Assembly (NCBI RefSeq): GCF_900110655.1
Contig: NZ_FOEQ01000001.1
Span: 62,001-126,000, forward strand
Direction: 5' to 3'
Length of the DNA: 64,000 bases
Source of the DNA: Pseudomonas soli
GTDB taxonomy: Bacteria; Pseudomonadota; Gammaproteobacteria; Pseudomonadales; Pseudomonadaceae
How positions within the stretch are numbered: position 1 is the stretch's first letter; each line of letters starts with the position of its first letter. The notes below the pieces were generated by a model, which had not been told where the DNA came from, made no database searches, and saw only the letters and a list, made by a program, of their open reading frames with translations. Positions 43,242-51,394 of the stretch are shown here, piece after piece. Made by a program: the position numbers and the translations under genes.

Positions 43242-44047
43242 ACAGTGGCCTATGCCAGGGTTGGATCAGCCACCGGCGCCTGAGCCCACGGGCCCATGCC
43301 TTTCGTTACAGGATCGGCATGTTCTACCTGGATCTGGATGAACAGGCTGGCTGGCTGGGGCTGTCTCGTTGGCTGGGGCGTTGGCGCCTGGCCCCGCTGT
43401 GCTGGCGCGAAGCCGACTACCTGCCGAGCCTCACCCGCCAAGGTCTGCCGCTGGCCCAAGCCGCGCGACTGCTGGTGAGCCAGGCCACCGGGCAAGTGCC
43501 TGACGGGCGCGTGTACCTGCTGACCCAACTGCGTTGCTGGGGGCTGTCGTTCAATCCGGTGAGCTTCTATTTCTGCCATGACCGCGACGGACACCTGGCG
43601 GCAATCCTGCTGGAAGTGCGCAACACCCCGTGGCGTGAGCGTTTCCACTATGTGCTACCGGTACAAGGTGATCTGACCAGGCCATTCGCCATGGCCAAGG
43701 CCTTTCATGTATCGCCGTTCCTGCCCCTGGACATGGACTATCGGCTGCGTTTTCACCTGGACCAGGCGCAGGTACGCATTCACATGGAGAACTGGCAAGG
43801 CGAGCAGAAGGTCTTCGAAGCCGACCTGGCCCTGAAACGCCGCCCCCTGGATGGCAAGGACATACGCGCCTACGTCCTGACCTTCCCCTGGATGAGCCTG
43901 CGCACCGTCTGGGCCATCTACTGGCAAGCCCTGCGCCTGTTCATCAAACGCACCCCCATACACGACCACAGCGCCAGCCGGGGCGACCTGGCACTCGGCC
44001 ACCCCTGCGAGGACCCCGATCATGTCCAATCCGACCCTGAGTGTTAG
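43238..44047 (+). CDS. DUF1365 protein
   Basis: A 269-residue protein. The N-terminus (GWISHRRLSPRAHAFRYRIG), the LSFNPVSFYFCHD segment and KAFHVSPFLPLDMDY are hallmarks of DUF1365. The start is GTG 43238, overlapping the FAD-enzyme stop. DUF1365 genes almost always accompany the FAD oxidoreductase and a cyclopropane-synthase-like methyltransferase, so a joint role in modifying membrane fatty acids is inferred; no activity is proven to my knowledge. Its end overlaps the next gene by 26 bases. Confidence 0.92.
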   Translation: MNSGLCQGWISHRRLSPRAHAFRYRIGMFYLDLDEQAGWLGLSRWLGRWRLAPLCWREADYLPSLTRQGLPLAQAARLLVSQATGQVPDGRVYLLTQLRCWGLSFNPVSFYFCHDRDGHLAAILLEVRNTPWRERFHYVLPVQGDLTRPFAMAKAFHVSPFLPLDMDYRLRFHLDQAQVRIHMENWQGEQKVFEADLALKRRPLDGKDIRAYVLTFPWMSLRTVWAIYWQALRLFIKRTPIHDHSASRGDLALGHPCEDPDHVQSDPEC

Positions 44048-45281
44048 CAAGTCTGCGGGCTTGGCGCCGCTGCTTGGCAGCCTGGCGCGCAACGCCGTGC
44101 TCGCCCAGCTGGGCAAACTGCGTCACGGCCATCTGCGCCTGCTCTGCCACGGTCGCCAGTGGACCTTCGGCGACCCTGGCAGCGCCCTGCAGGCCGAGAT
44201 AGAGATACTCGAGGATGCCGCCTGGAGCCTGATCGCCGGCAATGGCTCGATTGGCGCGGGCGAAGCCTATATCCATGGTTACTGGCGCAGCCCGGACCTG
44301 GCGTTGGTCACCCGTCTGTTCGTGGCCAACCTCGATGTGCTCGACGCCCTCGAGGGCGGCCTGGCGCGCCTGGGACGTCCTGCCCTGCGGCTGCTGCACC
44401 GGCTAAACCGCAACAACCGCAGCGGCGCTCGACGCAACATCCTGGCCCATTACGACCTGGGCAATACCCTGTTCGAGCAACTGCTGGACCCGACCATGAT
44501 GTATTCGGCCGCGCAGTTCGAATACCCCGGGCAATCGCTGGAGCAGGCGCAGCAGCATAAGCTGGAGCGCATCTGCCAAAAGCTTGAGCTCAGCGCGCAG
44601 GATCACCTGCTGGAAATCGGCTGTGGCTGGGGCAGCCTGGCAATTCACGCCGCCACCCGCCACGGTTGCCGGGTGACCACCACGACCCTGTCGCACGCGC
44701 AGTACACCTATACCCTGCAACGGGTGAAGGACCTTGGGCTGGAGCAACGGGTGACCGTGCTGTGTGACGATTACCGCGACCTGACGGGGACTTTCGACAA
44801 ACTGGTCTCCATCGAGATGATAGAAGCGGTGGGGCACCGCTACTTGCCCGTGTACTTCCGCCAGTGCGCGTCACTGCTCAAGCCTGACGGGCTGATGTTG
44901 CTGCAGGCCATCACCATTCGTGACCAACGCTACGCCCGGGCGCGCCGCTCGGTGGATTTCATCCAGCGCTACATCTTCCCCGGCGGCGCCCTGCCCTCGC
45001 TGAGTGTGTTGCTGGACACCGCCAGCCGGCGCACCGCGCTCAACCTCGTGCACCTGGAGGATTTTGGCGTCGATTACGCCATCACCCTGGGGCATTGGCG
45101 CGACAATCTGCGCCAAGCACGTGGCACGCTGGCGGACCTGGGCTACGACGAGACCTTTCAGCGTTTGTGGGAATTCTACCTGTGCTACTGCCAGGGCGGC
45201 TTCGAGGAACGTGCCATCGGCGTGGCCCAGTTGCTGTGGGCGGCGCCCCAGGCGCGGCGGGCGCCGTTGCCCGGGCAATGA
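44022..45281 (+). CDS. Cyclopropane-fatty-acid-synthase-like methyltransferase
   Basis: A 419-residue SAM-dependent methyltransferase. The SAM-binding motif is LEIGCGWGSLAIHAA, preceded by AHYDLGNTLFEQLLDPTMMYS, and the family's EMIEAVGH and CYCQGGF segments (active-site Glu and Cys regions) are present. It may add a methylene or methyl group to unsaturated phospholipid chains. In a light-regulated operon, protection of unsaturated lipids against singlet oxygen is a reasonable inference. It overlaps the DUF1365 gene at its start and the DUF2878 gene at its end. Confidence 0.92.
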   Translation: MSNPTLSVSKSAGLAPLLGSLARNAVLAQLGKLRHGHLRLLCHGRQWTFGDPGSALQAEIEILEDAAWSLIAGNGSIGAGEAYIHGYWRSPDLALVTRLFVANLDVLDALEGGLARLGRPALRLLHRLNRNNRSGARRNILAHYDLGNTLFEQLLDPTMMYSAAQFEYPGQSLEQAQQHKLERICQKLELSAQDHLLEIGCGWGSLAIHAATRHGCRVTTTTLSHAQYTYTLQRVKDLGLEQRVTVLCDDYRDLTGTFDKLVSIEMIEAVGHRYLPVYFRQCASLLKPDGLMLLQAITIRDQRYARARRSVDFIQRYIFPGGALPSLSVLLDTASRRTALNLVHLEDFGVDYAITLGHWRDNLRQARGTLADLGYDETFQRLWEFYLCYCQGGFEERAIGVAQLLWAAPQARRAPLPGQ

Positions 45282-45772
45282 CGATGCCCCGCGCCTGGCT
45301 GATCGCCAATGCGCTATGGCTGCAGGTTGGCTGGTGGGCCTGCGTGTTGGGCGCCAAGGTTCCCTGGCTACTGTTGTTGGTGCCGCTGGGGATGGCGGTG
45401 CACCTGACACTGTGCGCGGCTCGCGGCAGCGAAGTTCGCGCACTGTTGCGCGTGATCTTGGCCGGTTGCGTGCTTGATAGCCTGCTGGGGGCGATCGGCT
45501 TGTTTCGTTTTGAAGCATGGCCACTGCCATTGTGGCTGGTATTGCTGTGGCTGGTACTGGCCAGCGGCCTTCGCCACAGCCTGGCGTGGGCGGGCTGGCC
45601 GTTCTGGCGCGGCGCGTCAGTGGGCGCGCTGGGAGGCCCGCTGGCGTACCTGGGCGGCGCCAGGCTAGCTGATGTCACCTTGCCCCTGGGGGCGGTGGTG
45701 ACAAGTTTGCTGCTGGTGCCGATCTGGGCCCTGGCCCTCCCCTTGCTGGTGCGTCTCGCCGCGCGGCGCTGA
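45278..45772 (+). CDS. DUF2878 membrane protein
   Basis: A 164-residue protein with five or six predicted membrane helices and a WWACVLGA motif in the first helix, matching DUF2878. The start at 45278 overlaps the CFA-synthase stop. It is the last gene of the operon. Its final 108 bases are overlapped on the other strand by the DUF2256 gene. Function unknown. Confidence 0.85.
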   Translation: MTMPRAWLIANALWLQVGWWACVLGAKVPWLLLLVPLGMAVHLTLCAARGSEVRALLRVILAGCVLDSLLGAIGLFRFEAWPLPLWLVLLWLVLASGLRHSLAWAGWPFWRGASVGALGGPLAYLGGARLADVTLPLGAVVTSLLLVPIWALALPLLVRLAARR

Positions 45773-45892
45773 GCGGCGGCAGCGTTCAGAACAATAGCGC
45801 ACCTGCGCCCAGCACCGCGCCCAGCGCTTGCGCCAGGCGAAAGGCTGGCCGCACACCGCGCATATTTTGCTCGGGAGATGCTGCTTCTTCAT
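45665..45892 (-). CDS. DUF2256 zinc-ribbon protein with extended C-terminus
   Basis: A 75-residue protein. The first 40 residues (KICAVCGQPFAWRKRWA, then YCSERCRR) carry two Cys-x2-Cys-type pairs and are diagnostic of DUF2256, which normally ends right after this motif. Here the frame runs on for about 35 low-complexity residues, antisense to the end of the DUF2878 gene. It starts inside the stop of the photolyase gene (ATGA), and DUF2256 genes are typically found next to photolyases. The extension is probably a lost stop codon. Confidence 0.8.
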   Translation of the reverse strand: MKKQHLPSKICAVCGQPFAWRKRWARCWAQVRYCSERCRRSAPRGETHQQGEGQGPDRHQQQTCHHRPQGQGDIS

Positions 45893-47415
45893 AGGTCCTG
45901 GCCGGCATCGAGCCGCGCCAGCAGCGTTTCACCGCGTTGCCACACACCCTCGCGACGGGCAGGCGCCATGCCGTCCAGGCTGCGATACACCAAGGCCAGG
46001 CGGGGGTTGCCTGAAAGCTGGGCGCGGTGGCGAATGAGAAAATGCCAGTACAACGCATTGAACGGGCACGCGTCTTCACCAACCGCCTGATCCACCTTGA
46101 AGCTGCAGGCCTTGCAGTGATCGGACATGCGCTGGATGTAACGACCACTGGCGCAGTAGGGTTTGGAACCCAGGTAGCCACCATCGGCGTGCATCACCAT
46201 GCCCAGGGTATTGGGCAGTTCTACCCAATCGAACGCATCGATGTACACGGCCAGGTACCATTGGCAGATCGCGGGCGGCGCGATGCCGGCTAGCAGGGCA
46301 AAGTTGCCGGTGACCATCAGCCGCTGGATGTGATGTGCGTAACCGAGGCGCAAGGTCTGTCCGATCGCCTGCGCCATGCAGCGCATGCGCGTCTGCCCAC
46401 TCCAGTAGAAGCCCGGCAGGCCGCGGGTGTTGCCCAGGTGGTTGAGCCTGGCGTACTCGGGCATACGCAGCCAGTAAATGCCACGCACATACTCGCGCCA
46501 GCCGATCAACTGGCGGATGAAGCCCTCTGCGGCATTGAGCGGTACCCGGCCCTGGCGCCAGGCGCTTTCCACGTCTTCACAAAGGCAGCGCACATCCAGT
46601 AGCCCTATGTTCAGCGCCGCGCTGATGCGCGCATGGAACAGGTAAGGCTCGCCTTCAGCCATTGCGTCCTGGTAGTCGCCGAACGCCGCCAGGCCGAAGT
46701 CGAGAAAATGCTGCCAGAGCTGTTGAGCTTCGGTATGGGTCACGGGATAGTCGAAACCGTCGAGTTCGCCGTAGTGGTCGCTGAAACGCTGGCGTACCAG
46801 GGCCACCACGCCACGGGTTATGGCATCCTGTGCGAAATGCGCCGGGAACGGACCGCGCAGGCCGCGCGCCAACGGCTTGCGATTGTCGTTATCGAAATTC
46901 CATGCGCCCCCCGCCGGGCTGCCGTCGGGCTCCAGGAGCAGGCCGCAGCGCTTGCGCATGCCGCGGTAGAAATGCTCCATGCGCAGTTGGGTACGGTCCT
47001 GGGCCCAGCGCGCGAACGCCTCTCGCGAGCACAGGAAACGGGTGTCGCGGTGCCACACCAACGGTAGCCCCGCCTCGCGGAGCGTCTGTTCCAGGCGCCA
47101 CTCACCGCACTCGGTCAAGTGAACCTCGCTGGCGCCCAGAGCCTGCTGCCAGCGCCGCAGTTCGCCGGCAATGCTGGCACTGTTGCCGTCGGCGTCCAAT
47201 TCGACGTAGTGCACCTGCCAGCCACGTGCCCTGAGCGCCTGGGCGAAATGACGCATGGCGCTGAAGACAAGCACGATTTTTTGCGGATGATGCGGCACAT
47301 AGCGCGCCTCACCTTCCACTTCGGCCATCAGAATCGCATCGCGGGCCGGGTCAAGCGCGGCGAGACTGGCCAGGTCGAACGACAGCTGGTCGCCCAGCAC
47401 CAGGCCCAGACGCAT
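45889..47415 (-). CDS. phrB: Iron-sulfur bacterial cryptochrome/(6-4) photolyase
   Basis: A 508-residue member of the FeS-BCP class of the photolyase/cryptochrome family. The N-terminus (MRLGLVLGDQLS) binds the antenna chromophore domain. The C-terminal half contains the FAD pocket. The four cluster cysteines are visible as Cys346, Cys434, Cys437 and Cys450; their spacing is the same as in Agrobacterium PhrB (350, 438, 441, 454). It should repair (6-4) UV photoproducts with blue light. The start at 47415 is preferred to a GTG at 47430. It lies in an operon with DUF3833, DUF6482 and DUF2256 genes. Confidence 0.93.
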   Translation of the reverse strand: MRLGLVLGDQLSFDLASLAALDPARDAILMAEVEGEARYVPHHPQKIVLVFSAMRHFAQALRARGWQVHYVELDADGNSASIAGELRRWQQALGASEVHLTECGEWRLEQTLREAGLPLVWHRDTRFLCSREAFARWAQDRTQLRMEHFYRGMRKRCGLLLEPDGSPAGGAWNFDNDNRKPLARGLRGPFPAHFAQDAITRGVVALVRQRFSDHYGELDGFDYPVTHTEAQQLWQHFLDFGLAAFGDYQDAMAEGEPYLFHARISAALNIGLLDVRCLCEDVESAWRQGRVPLNAAEGFIRQLIGWREYVRGIYWLRMPEYARLNHLGNTRGLPGFYWSGQTRMRCMAQAIGQTLRLGYAHHIQRLMVTGNFALLAGIAPPAICQWYLAVYIDAFDWVELPNTLGMVMHADGGYLGSKPYCASGRYIQRMSDHCKACSFKVDQAVGEDACPFNALYWHFLIRHRAQLSGNPRLALVYRSLDGMAPARREGVWQRGETLLARLDAGQDL

Positions 47416-47423
47416 CGCCGAAG

Positions 47424-47729
47424 CTACCACTGCTCGTCCAACGTCACCGGCACCCGCAGCGGCGCAACAGGGCCGTCACGCTGCCCACACATTTCATCGT
47501 GCACCACTTGCTGGACCAGCATGCACGGCACCGGCTGCAAACCGGCCAGCGTCTGGCGCAATTGAGTGATGGAGTGAAAACGAACGGCCTGCCCCTGATC
47601 GTCGCTCAGTGTGACCGGCCCCGCATTGGCCATCGCCCGCAGCAGGTAGAAACCGCCCTCCAGCGACAGCAGTTCCAATGCCTGCACCTGGCCGGCAGCG
47701 ACCTGCTCGAAGAGTGTATTGAGATTCAT
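47424..47729 (-). CDS. DUF6482 family protein
   Basis: A 101-residue protein of a small Pseudomonas family usually next to photolyase genes (LEGGFYLLRAM, then VRFHSITQLRQTLAG). It starts inside the stop of the DUF3833 gene and ends 8 bases before the photolyase. The function is unknown; co-transcription suggests a light-stress link. Confidence 0.8.
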   Translation of the reverse strand: MNLNTLFEQVAAGQVQALELLSLEGGFYLLRAMANAGPVTLSDDQGQAVRFHSITQLRQTLAGLQPVPCMLVQQVVHDEMCGQRDGPVAPLRVPVTLDEQW

Positions 47730-48262
47730 GGCGTGCCCTCCGGCAGGCGGCGAAAGAACAGGGTGATCTGGCCGATCTCCACGCCCAGCTTGCTCATGCG
47801 CGAGCGGTTGATCAGGGTGTCGTCGTCCATCAGGTACATCCAGTCGTCCAGGTCCACCTGCCAGTGCCGCCCGTCAACCGGCAGGTCCAGTTGGTAACGC
47901 CAGCGCAGCGCATTGCCAGCCACCTCGCCGCGGGCTTCGCCGATCACGTCGCCCGCGGTGCCACGCCAGCGACCGGGGCCATCGGGCTCCAGCGTCCAGG
48001 TGCGCCGCTGTCGAGTACCGTCGCTGTAGAGAAACCGCTCGTCAAGGATCAGCCGCTCGCCCTCGCGGTGACTATCGATACGCACATGGAAACGCTTCAC
48101 GACCTCGCCTGAGCGCTTCTGGAACATGCCCCAGGCCTGCACCGGACGCGCGAAGAAGGCCGCCAGGTCCAGCTTGGGTTGCTCGCCGGCGTAGTGCTCG
48201 ACGCCGACGTTGCCACAGCTGCCGAGCAACAGGCACATGGTCAACAACAAAGCTTTGTACAT
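47726..48262 (-). CDS. DUF3833 lipoprotein
   Basis: A 178-residue protein with lipobox LGSC (Cys16) and the DUF3833 pattern (QAWGMFQKRSGEVVKRF, then LDLPVDGRHWQVDLDDWMY). It is predicted to be anchored in the envelope with a lipocalin-like beta-barrel, which would fit lipid handling. It overlaps the next gene by 4 bases and follows the chalcone-isomerase-like gene by 2 bases, so it is in one operon with the photolyase. Confidence 0.88.
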   Translation of the reverse strand: MYKALLLTMCLLLGSCGNVGVEHYAGEQPKLDLAAFFARPVQAWGMFQKRSGEVVKRFHVRIDSHREGERLILDERFLYSDGTRQRRTWTLEPDGPGRWRGTAGDVIGEARGEVAGNALRWRYQLDLPVDGRHWQVDLDDWMYLMDDDTLINRSRMSKLGVEIGQITLFFRRLPEGTP

Positions 48263-48264
48263 AT

Positions 48265-48804
48265 TCAGTGTCCTCGATCGTTACCGGCCAGGCCGATCAG
48301 GCGCTGGCGCAATTGTGGATCCCGGGTGCGCGGGTCAAGCCAAATGGCAAAGAAGGCCCGGGCGAAAGCCACATCGGCCACTTCATGGCGCAGTCGGCCA
48401 TCGACGTAGAAGCGGCAACCTGTTTGCGGAAGGAACACCCCGGTGATGCGCATACCGGGGCGCACATCCACGAATGCCGCCTGCATTTCACGGGCCCATA
48501 CGTCGAACTGTTGCGTGGTGACGGTGCCGGCGCCAAGACGGCGCATCTCCTCCAAGCTTGCCTTGACCAGCGTTTCCCGGGACAACGACCGGTGGTAGCT
48601 CAGCTCCAGGGCGAATGGCCGGCTCCAGTCCAGCACCGGTCCCTCGGCCCACAAACGGGCGCTGTACAGACGCAGGCCGAACCAGGTGAATTCCCCTTCA
48701 CCCAGCCGTTGAGCCGTCACAAGCGTGGCTCGCCAATCCGCGCCGACCGAAGTGAGCGAAATCAGCAGCAGACAGAGGCAGGCTAATCGTCCGGAGCAAA
48801 CCAT
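48265..48804 (-). CDS. Chalcone-isomerase-like secreted protein
   Basis: A 179-residue protein with a signal peptide and the 'chalcone isomerase-like' domain (RLGEGEFTWFGLRLYSARLW, in pieces; later LSYHRSLSRETLV and DVRPGMRITGVFLPQ). Bacterial members are thought to bind fatty acids; enzymatic activity is unproven. The start is ATG 48804. A TTG start at 48837 would lie inside the TGTACA operator and is rejected. It is the first gene of the photolyase operon, with a TGTACA box only about 9 bases upstream of its start codon. Confidence 0.82.
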   Translation of the reverse strand: MVCSGRLACLCLLLISLTSVGADWRATLVTAQRLGEGEFTWFGLRLYSARLWAEGPVLDWSRPFALELSYHRSLSRETLVKASLEEMRRLGAGTVTTQQFDVWAREMQAAFVDVRPGMRITGVFLPQTGCRFYVDGRLRHEVADVAFARAFFAIWLDPRTRDPQLRQRLIGLAGNDRGH

Positions 48805-48812
48805 GAAAAACC

Positions 48813-48875
48813 TGTACAGAAGACAAATCCTGTACAAGATTATGGCTTTGTACAGATAATTTTCAATGTTGTATA
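48813..48875. promoter_or_regulatory. TGTACA operator array between the photolyase operon and SDR gene
   Basis: TGTACA occurs at 48813, 48831 and 48849, exactly 18 bases apart, with a degenerate TGTATA at 48870. CTGTACAA (48830-48837) and TTGTACAG (48848-48855) form an inverted repeat with a 10-base spacer. The array serves two divergent genes and matches the boxes at 40722-40798. Confidence 0.72.
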
Positions 48876-48916
48876 GAAATTAAGGGCAGCTCGATTCATA
48901 CCAGGGAGCACTTCGG

Positions 48917-49687
48917 ATGAGTGTCATCACCAACCTCCACAGCCCCGCAAACGTGTTGGTCTGCGGCGCCAGCCAAGGCATCGGGCTTGCCCTGTGCGAA
49001 CAACTGCTGGCACGCGAAGACGTGGGCCTGCTGATCGCCGTGTCGCGCCAGGCAACCCGCAGCACGTCGCTCGATGCGCTGGCCCTGACGCATGGCCGCA
49101 GGTTGATGCGCATCGATTGCGATGCTCGGGATGAACGGGCGTTGCAAGCACTGACGGCGCAGGTCCAGGCCAGCTGTGCGCAGTTGAATCTGGTCATCAG
49201 TACCCTTGGCGTACTCCACGAACCCCCGGCTCGCCCCGAGAAGTCCCTGGCGCAACTGGACATCGCGGGGTTGCAGGCCAGCTTCGTGACCAATTGCTTC
49301 GCCCCTATCCTGCTGCTCAGGCACCTGCTGCCTTTGCTGCGCCAGCAACCGGTCACCTACGCCGCCTTGTCGGCCCGGGTCGGCTCGATCGGCGACAACC
49401 ACCTTGGCGGCTGGTACAGCTATCGCGCCAGCAAGGCCGCGCTCAACCAGCTGTTGCGCACGGCCAGCATCGAACTCAAGCGGCTCAACCCCGCTTCGAC
49501 AGTCCTTGCCCTGCACCCTGGGACCACCGACACCCAGCTCTCGCGCCCCTTCCAGGGCAATGTGCCAATCGACAAACTGTTCTCGCCTGCTTTTGCCGCC
49601 GGTTGCATCCTCGAACTCATCGGCCGGCATGGACCATCACAGACCGGTACCTTCTGGGCTTGGGACGGAAGGCAAATTCCCTGGTGA
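48917..49687 (+). CDS. SDR-family oxidoreductase (C-factor/CsgA-like)
   Basis: A 256-residue SDR. Cofactor loop CGASQGIG, catalytic Tyr/Lys in YSYRASKAALNQ, and HPGTTDTQLSRPFQ near the C-terminus, typical of C-factor-like SDRs. The start is ATG 48917 with AGGGAG upstream. It is divergent from the photolyase operon across the TGTACA array, so light control is likely. The substrate is unknown. Confidence 0.88.
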   Translation: MSVITNLHSPANVLVCGASQGIGLALCEQLLAREDVGLLIAVSRQATRSTSLDALALTHGRRLMRIDCDARDERALQALTAQVQASCAQLNLVISTLGVLHEPPARPEKSLAQLDIAGLQASFVTNCFAPILLLRHLLPLLRQQPVTYAALSARVGSIGDNHLGGWYSYRASKAALNQLLRTASIELKRLNPASTVLALHPGTTDTQLSRPFQGNVPIDKLFSPAFAAGCILELIGRHGPSQTGTFWAWDGRQIPW

Positions 49688-49699
49688 CTTGCAGGGGTG

Positions 49700-50026
49700 T
49701 CAGGGATAGGGCGCAACGACACTGGATACTGGGTCAAGGAAGATCAGTTGCAATGGCTCTGCCAGCAGCTGGTCAGCCTGCTCGGCAAAATACTGAAAGT
49801 GTTCGGTGGCCAGGTGGGTGTCCAGAGCCTGTTGATGGTCGAACGCTTCGCGCATGTAAAACGTCCCGGGCTCGTCGCTGCGCTCGAACAACATGTAGTC
49901 ACGATTGCCGGGCTCGGCCCGGGTCGGCTCGATCAGGGCCAGCAAGGCCTCTTTCAGCGCTGCTGCCTGGCCTGGCTTGGCCTTGAGGATGGCAAGGGAA
50001 ACGAGGGGAAGGTCTTGTGTGTTCAC
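49700..50026 (-). CDS. ABM-domain monooxygenase-like protein (YgiN type)
   Basis: A 108-residue dimeric alpha/beta-barrel protein (LVSLAILKAKPGQAAALKEA, then GNRDYMLFERSDEPGTFYM) of the antibiotic-biosynthesis-monooxygenase superfamily. Family members are small oxygenases or quinol oxidases. The start is GTG 50026 after AGGAG. It is convergent with the SDR gene, 12 bases apart. Confidence 0.88.
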   Translation of the reverse strand: MNTQDLPLVSLAILKAKPGQAAALKEALLALIEPTRAEPGNRDYMLFERSDEPGTFYMREAFDHQQALDTHLATEHFQYFAEQADQLLAEPLQLIFLDPVSSVVAPYP

Positions 50027-50134
50027 GTCACGCTCCTGGTCAGTTGATTGCCAGCCAGTCTGGCGTGCCCGGCACCTGGGAAAAACCGGCCGTGCGCGTG
50101 AACACTTTCACCGATGGAGTGAAAATCAGGACCA

Positions 50135-50743
50135 TCAAAGCAGGCGACGGATCTCAGATACCAACGCGCTTGTCGCCTCTTCAAGCGTTCCTTCGTTGCG
50201 ACATAAAACCCACCCTTGATCGGCAACCACTCGCTCGAACGCTTCGGTGCAAGCGACATGCTCCTCCAGCGCGTGCATCACGGTACTGCTCAATCCGCGC
50301 GACCGCGCCGCTGCCCTCTTCCACGAGAGTTCAGGGTCGGTGACAACGCCCACATGCAGGTCCGGCACCCGCACGTTGCGTTCGAGGTTCAAGCGAAGGA
50401 TCTCGGCAAACGGCACCAGTCGGCGAAACGCCGCATCGGACGGGTACCAGCGATCGATCAGGATGATGCTGTCTGCTGGCTGCTTGGCCAGCACGTGCCG
50501 GGAAATCCAGGCACGGCTGTCCGCCAGGCGCTCACAAACCTTCATTTCCAGGTCCCGGCAGGGTTTCCTGACGAACTGGTTGACCAGGACCATGGTTTCG
50601 CCCCGGTAGGGATCGCTTTTCTTCTCGCAGATGCGGATCACTTTCCTGTTGTCCGCCCTCAGCGCTTTGGTGACGGCTTCCAGCAGCGTGGTCTTGCCAG
50701 TGCCCTTGGGGCCATCGAGGGAAATGAACAGCGAACGACTCAT
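50135..50743 (-). CDS. Thymidylate-kinase-like P-loop kinase
   Basis: A 202-residue protein with Walker A DGPKGTGKTT and an ILIDRWYPSDAAFR segment similar to the D-R-W/Y motif of thymidylate kinases. The housekeeping tmk is normally in a different context, and the glycine loop (GPKGTGKTT rather than GxDGAGKTT) suggests an accessory nucleoside/nucleotide kinase. The LID region (KRAAARSRGL) is Arg-rich. The substrate is unknown. Confidence 0.8.
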   Translation of the reverse strand: MSRSLFISLDGPKGTGKTTLLEAVTKALRADNRKVIRICEKKSDPYRGETMVLVNQFVRKPCRDLEMKVCERLADSRAWISRHVLAKQPADSIILIDRWYPSDAAFRRLVPFAEILRLNLERNVRVPDLHVGVVTDPELSWKRAAARSRGLSSTVMHALEEHVACTEAFERVVADQGWVLCRNEGTLEEATSALVSEIRRLL

Positions 50744-50795
50744 GCTTCACACAACGGTTGAATTCCTTCACGAACAGTCAATGAACCGGGCTCGG

Positions 50796-51218
50796 TCACA
50801 TCAGGCAGTAGAACTCGCTGACCTCTGCGACGATCTCCCGGGCGGCATTGTACAGCCTCGCCTCGGGTGTCAGGGCCATGGAGCGGGCTTCCAGCACATA
50901 GCGCTGGCCGGCCTGGAAATGGGCGTAATCGAGGGTGAGGTAGCATTGGCGGACGGTGGTGCCGCCGAGCATGCTCATGCCTCCTCCGCCGTTCGTTTCA
51001 TAGTCAAAGCGCACCACCAGTTCGTGGCTGCCAGGGCTGACCTGGAAGAAACGGCCTTCGTCCAGGCGTTGCTTGTCCAGGCGTTCGGCCAGCAGGACGC
51101 GGTCATTGGGGAATGGCAGCGACAGGTCGACCCAGGCCATCTGCGGGTTGGCGGCGGGCAATGGGGTTTGGCAGCCTGGGATGACGGTGATCAGTAACAG
51201 CAGTAGCAGCCGGCGCAT
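50796..51218 (-). CDS. Envelope lipoprotein of unknown function
   Basis: A 140-residue lipoprotein with lipobox IPGC (Cys16). The body has a short beta-rich domain (GSHELVVRFDYETN, then QRYVLEARSMA) similar to small PEGA/DUF2846-like carbohydrate- or peptidoglycan-associated lipoproteins; this is only a resemblance. It is monocistronic on the minus strand. Confidence 0.65.
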   Translation of the reverse strand: MRRLLLLLLITVIPGCQTPLPAANPQMAWVDLSLPFPNDRVLLAERLDKQRLDEGRFFQVSPGSHELVVRFDYETNGGGGMSMLGGTTVRQCYLTLDYAHFQAGQRYVLEARSMALTPEARLYNAAREIVAEVSEFYCLM

Positions 51219-51322
51219 GGTGAGGTTCCTTGGGGAACTGGATTAAGGATAGCGCTGGGGCGTTGGGTTGTTAATCACCGCGTGGGAACGTGCTGGTGCT
51301 CGTCACCTGGGAGGAGATAAAA

Positions 51323-51358
51323 CTCAGGCCCGCCGGGTTGAACCCGGACAGGCCTGAG
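51323..51358 (-). terminator. Branched Rho-independent terminator of the pip gene
   Basis: On the minus strand CTCAGGCC pairs with GGCCTGAG around an inner CCGGGTT/AACCCGG hairpin, followed by TTTTATC. It lies 37 bases beyond the stop of the minus-strand iminopeptidase gene. Confidence 0.75.
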
Positions 51359-51394
51359 GAAGGGAAACTGTCGGCCGGCTGGCGGCCGTTGAAG

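Noticed and set aside
48265-48837. TTG start at 48837 for the chalcone-isomerase-like gene
   Set aside because: It would place the coding start inside the TGTACA operator array; ATG 48804 gives a normal signal peptide.
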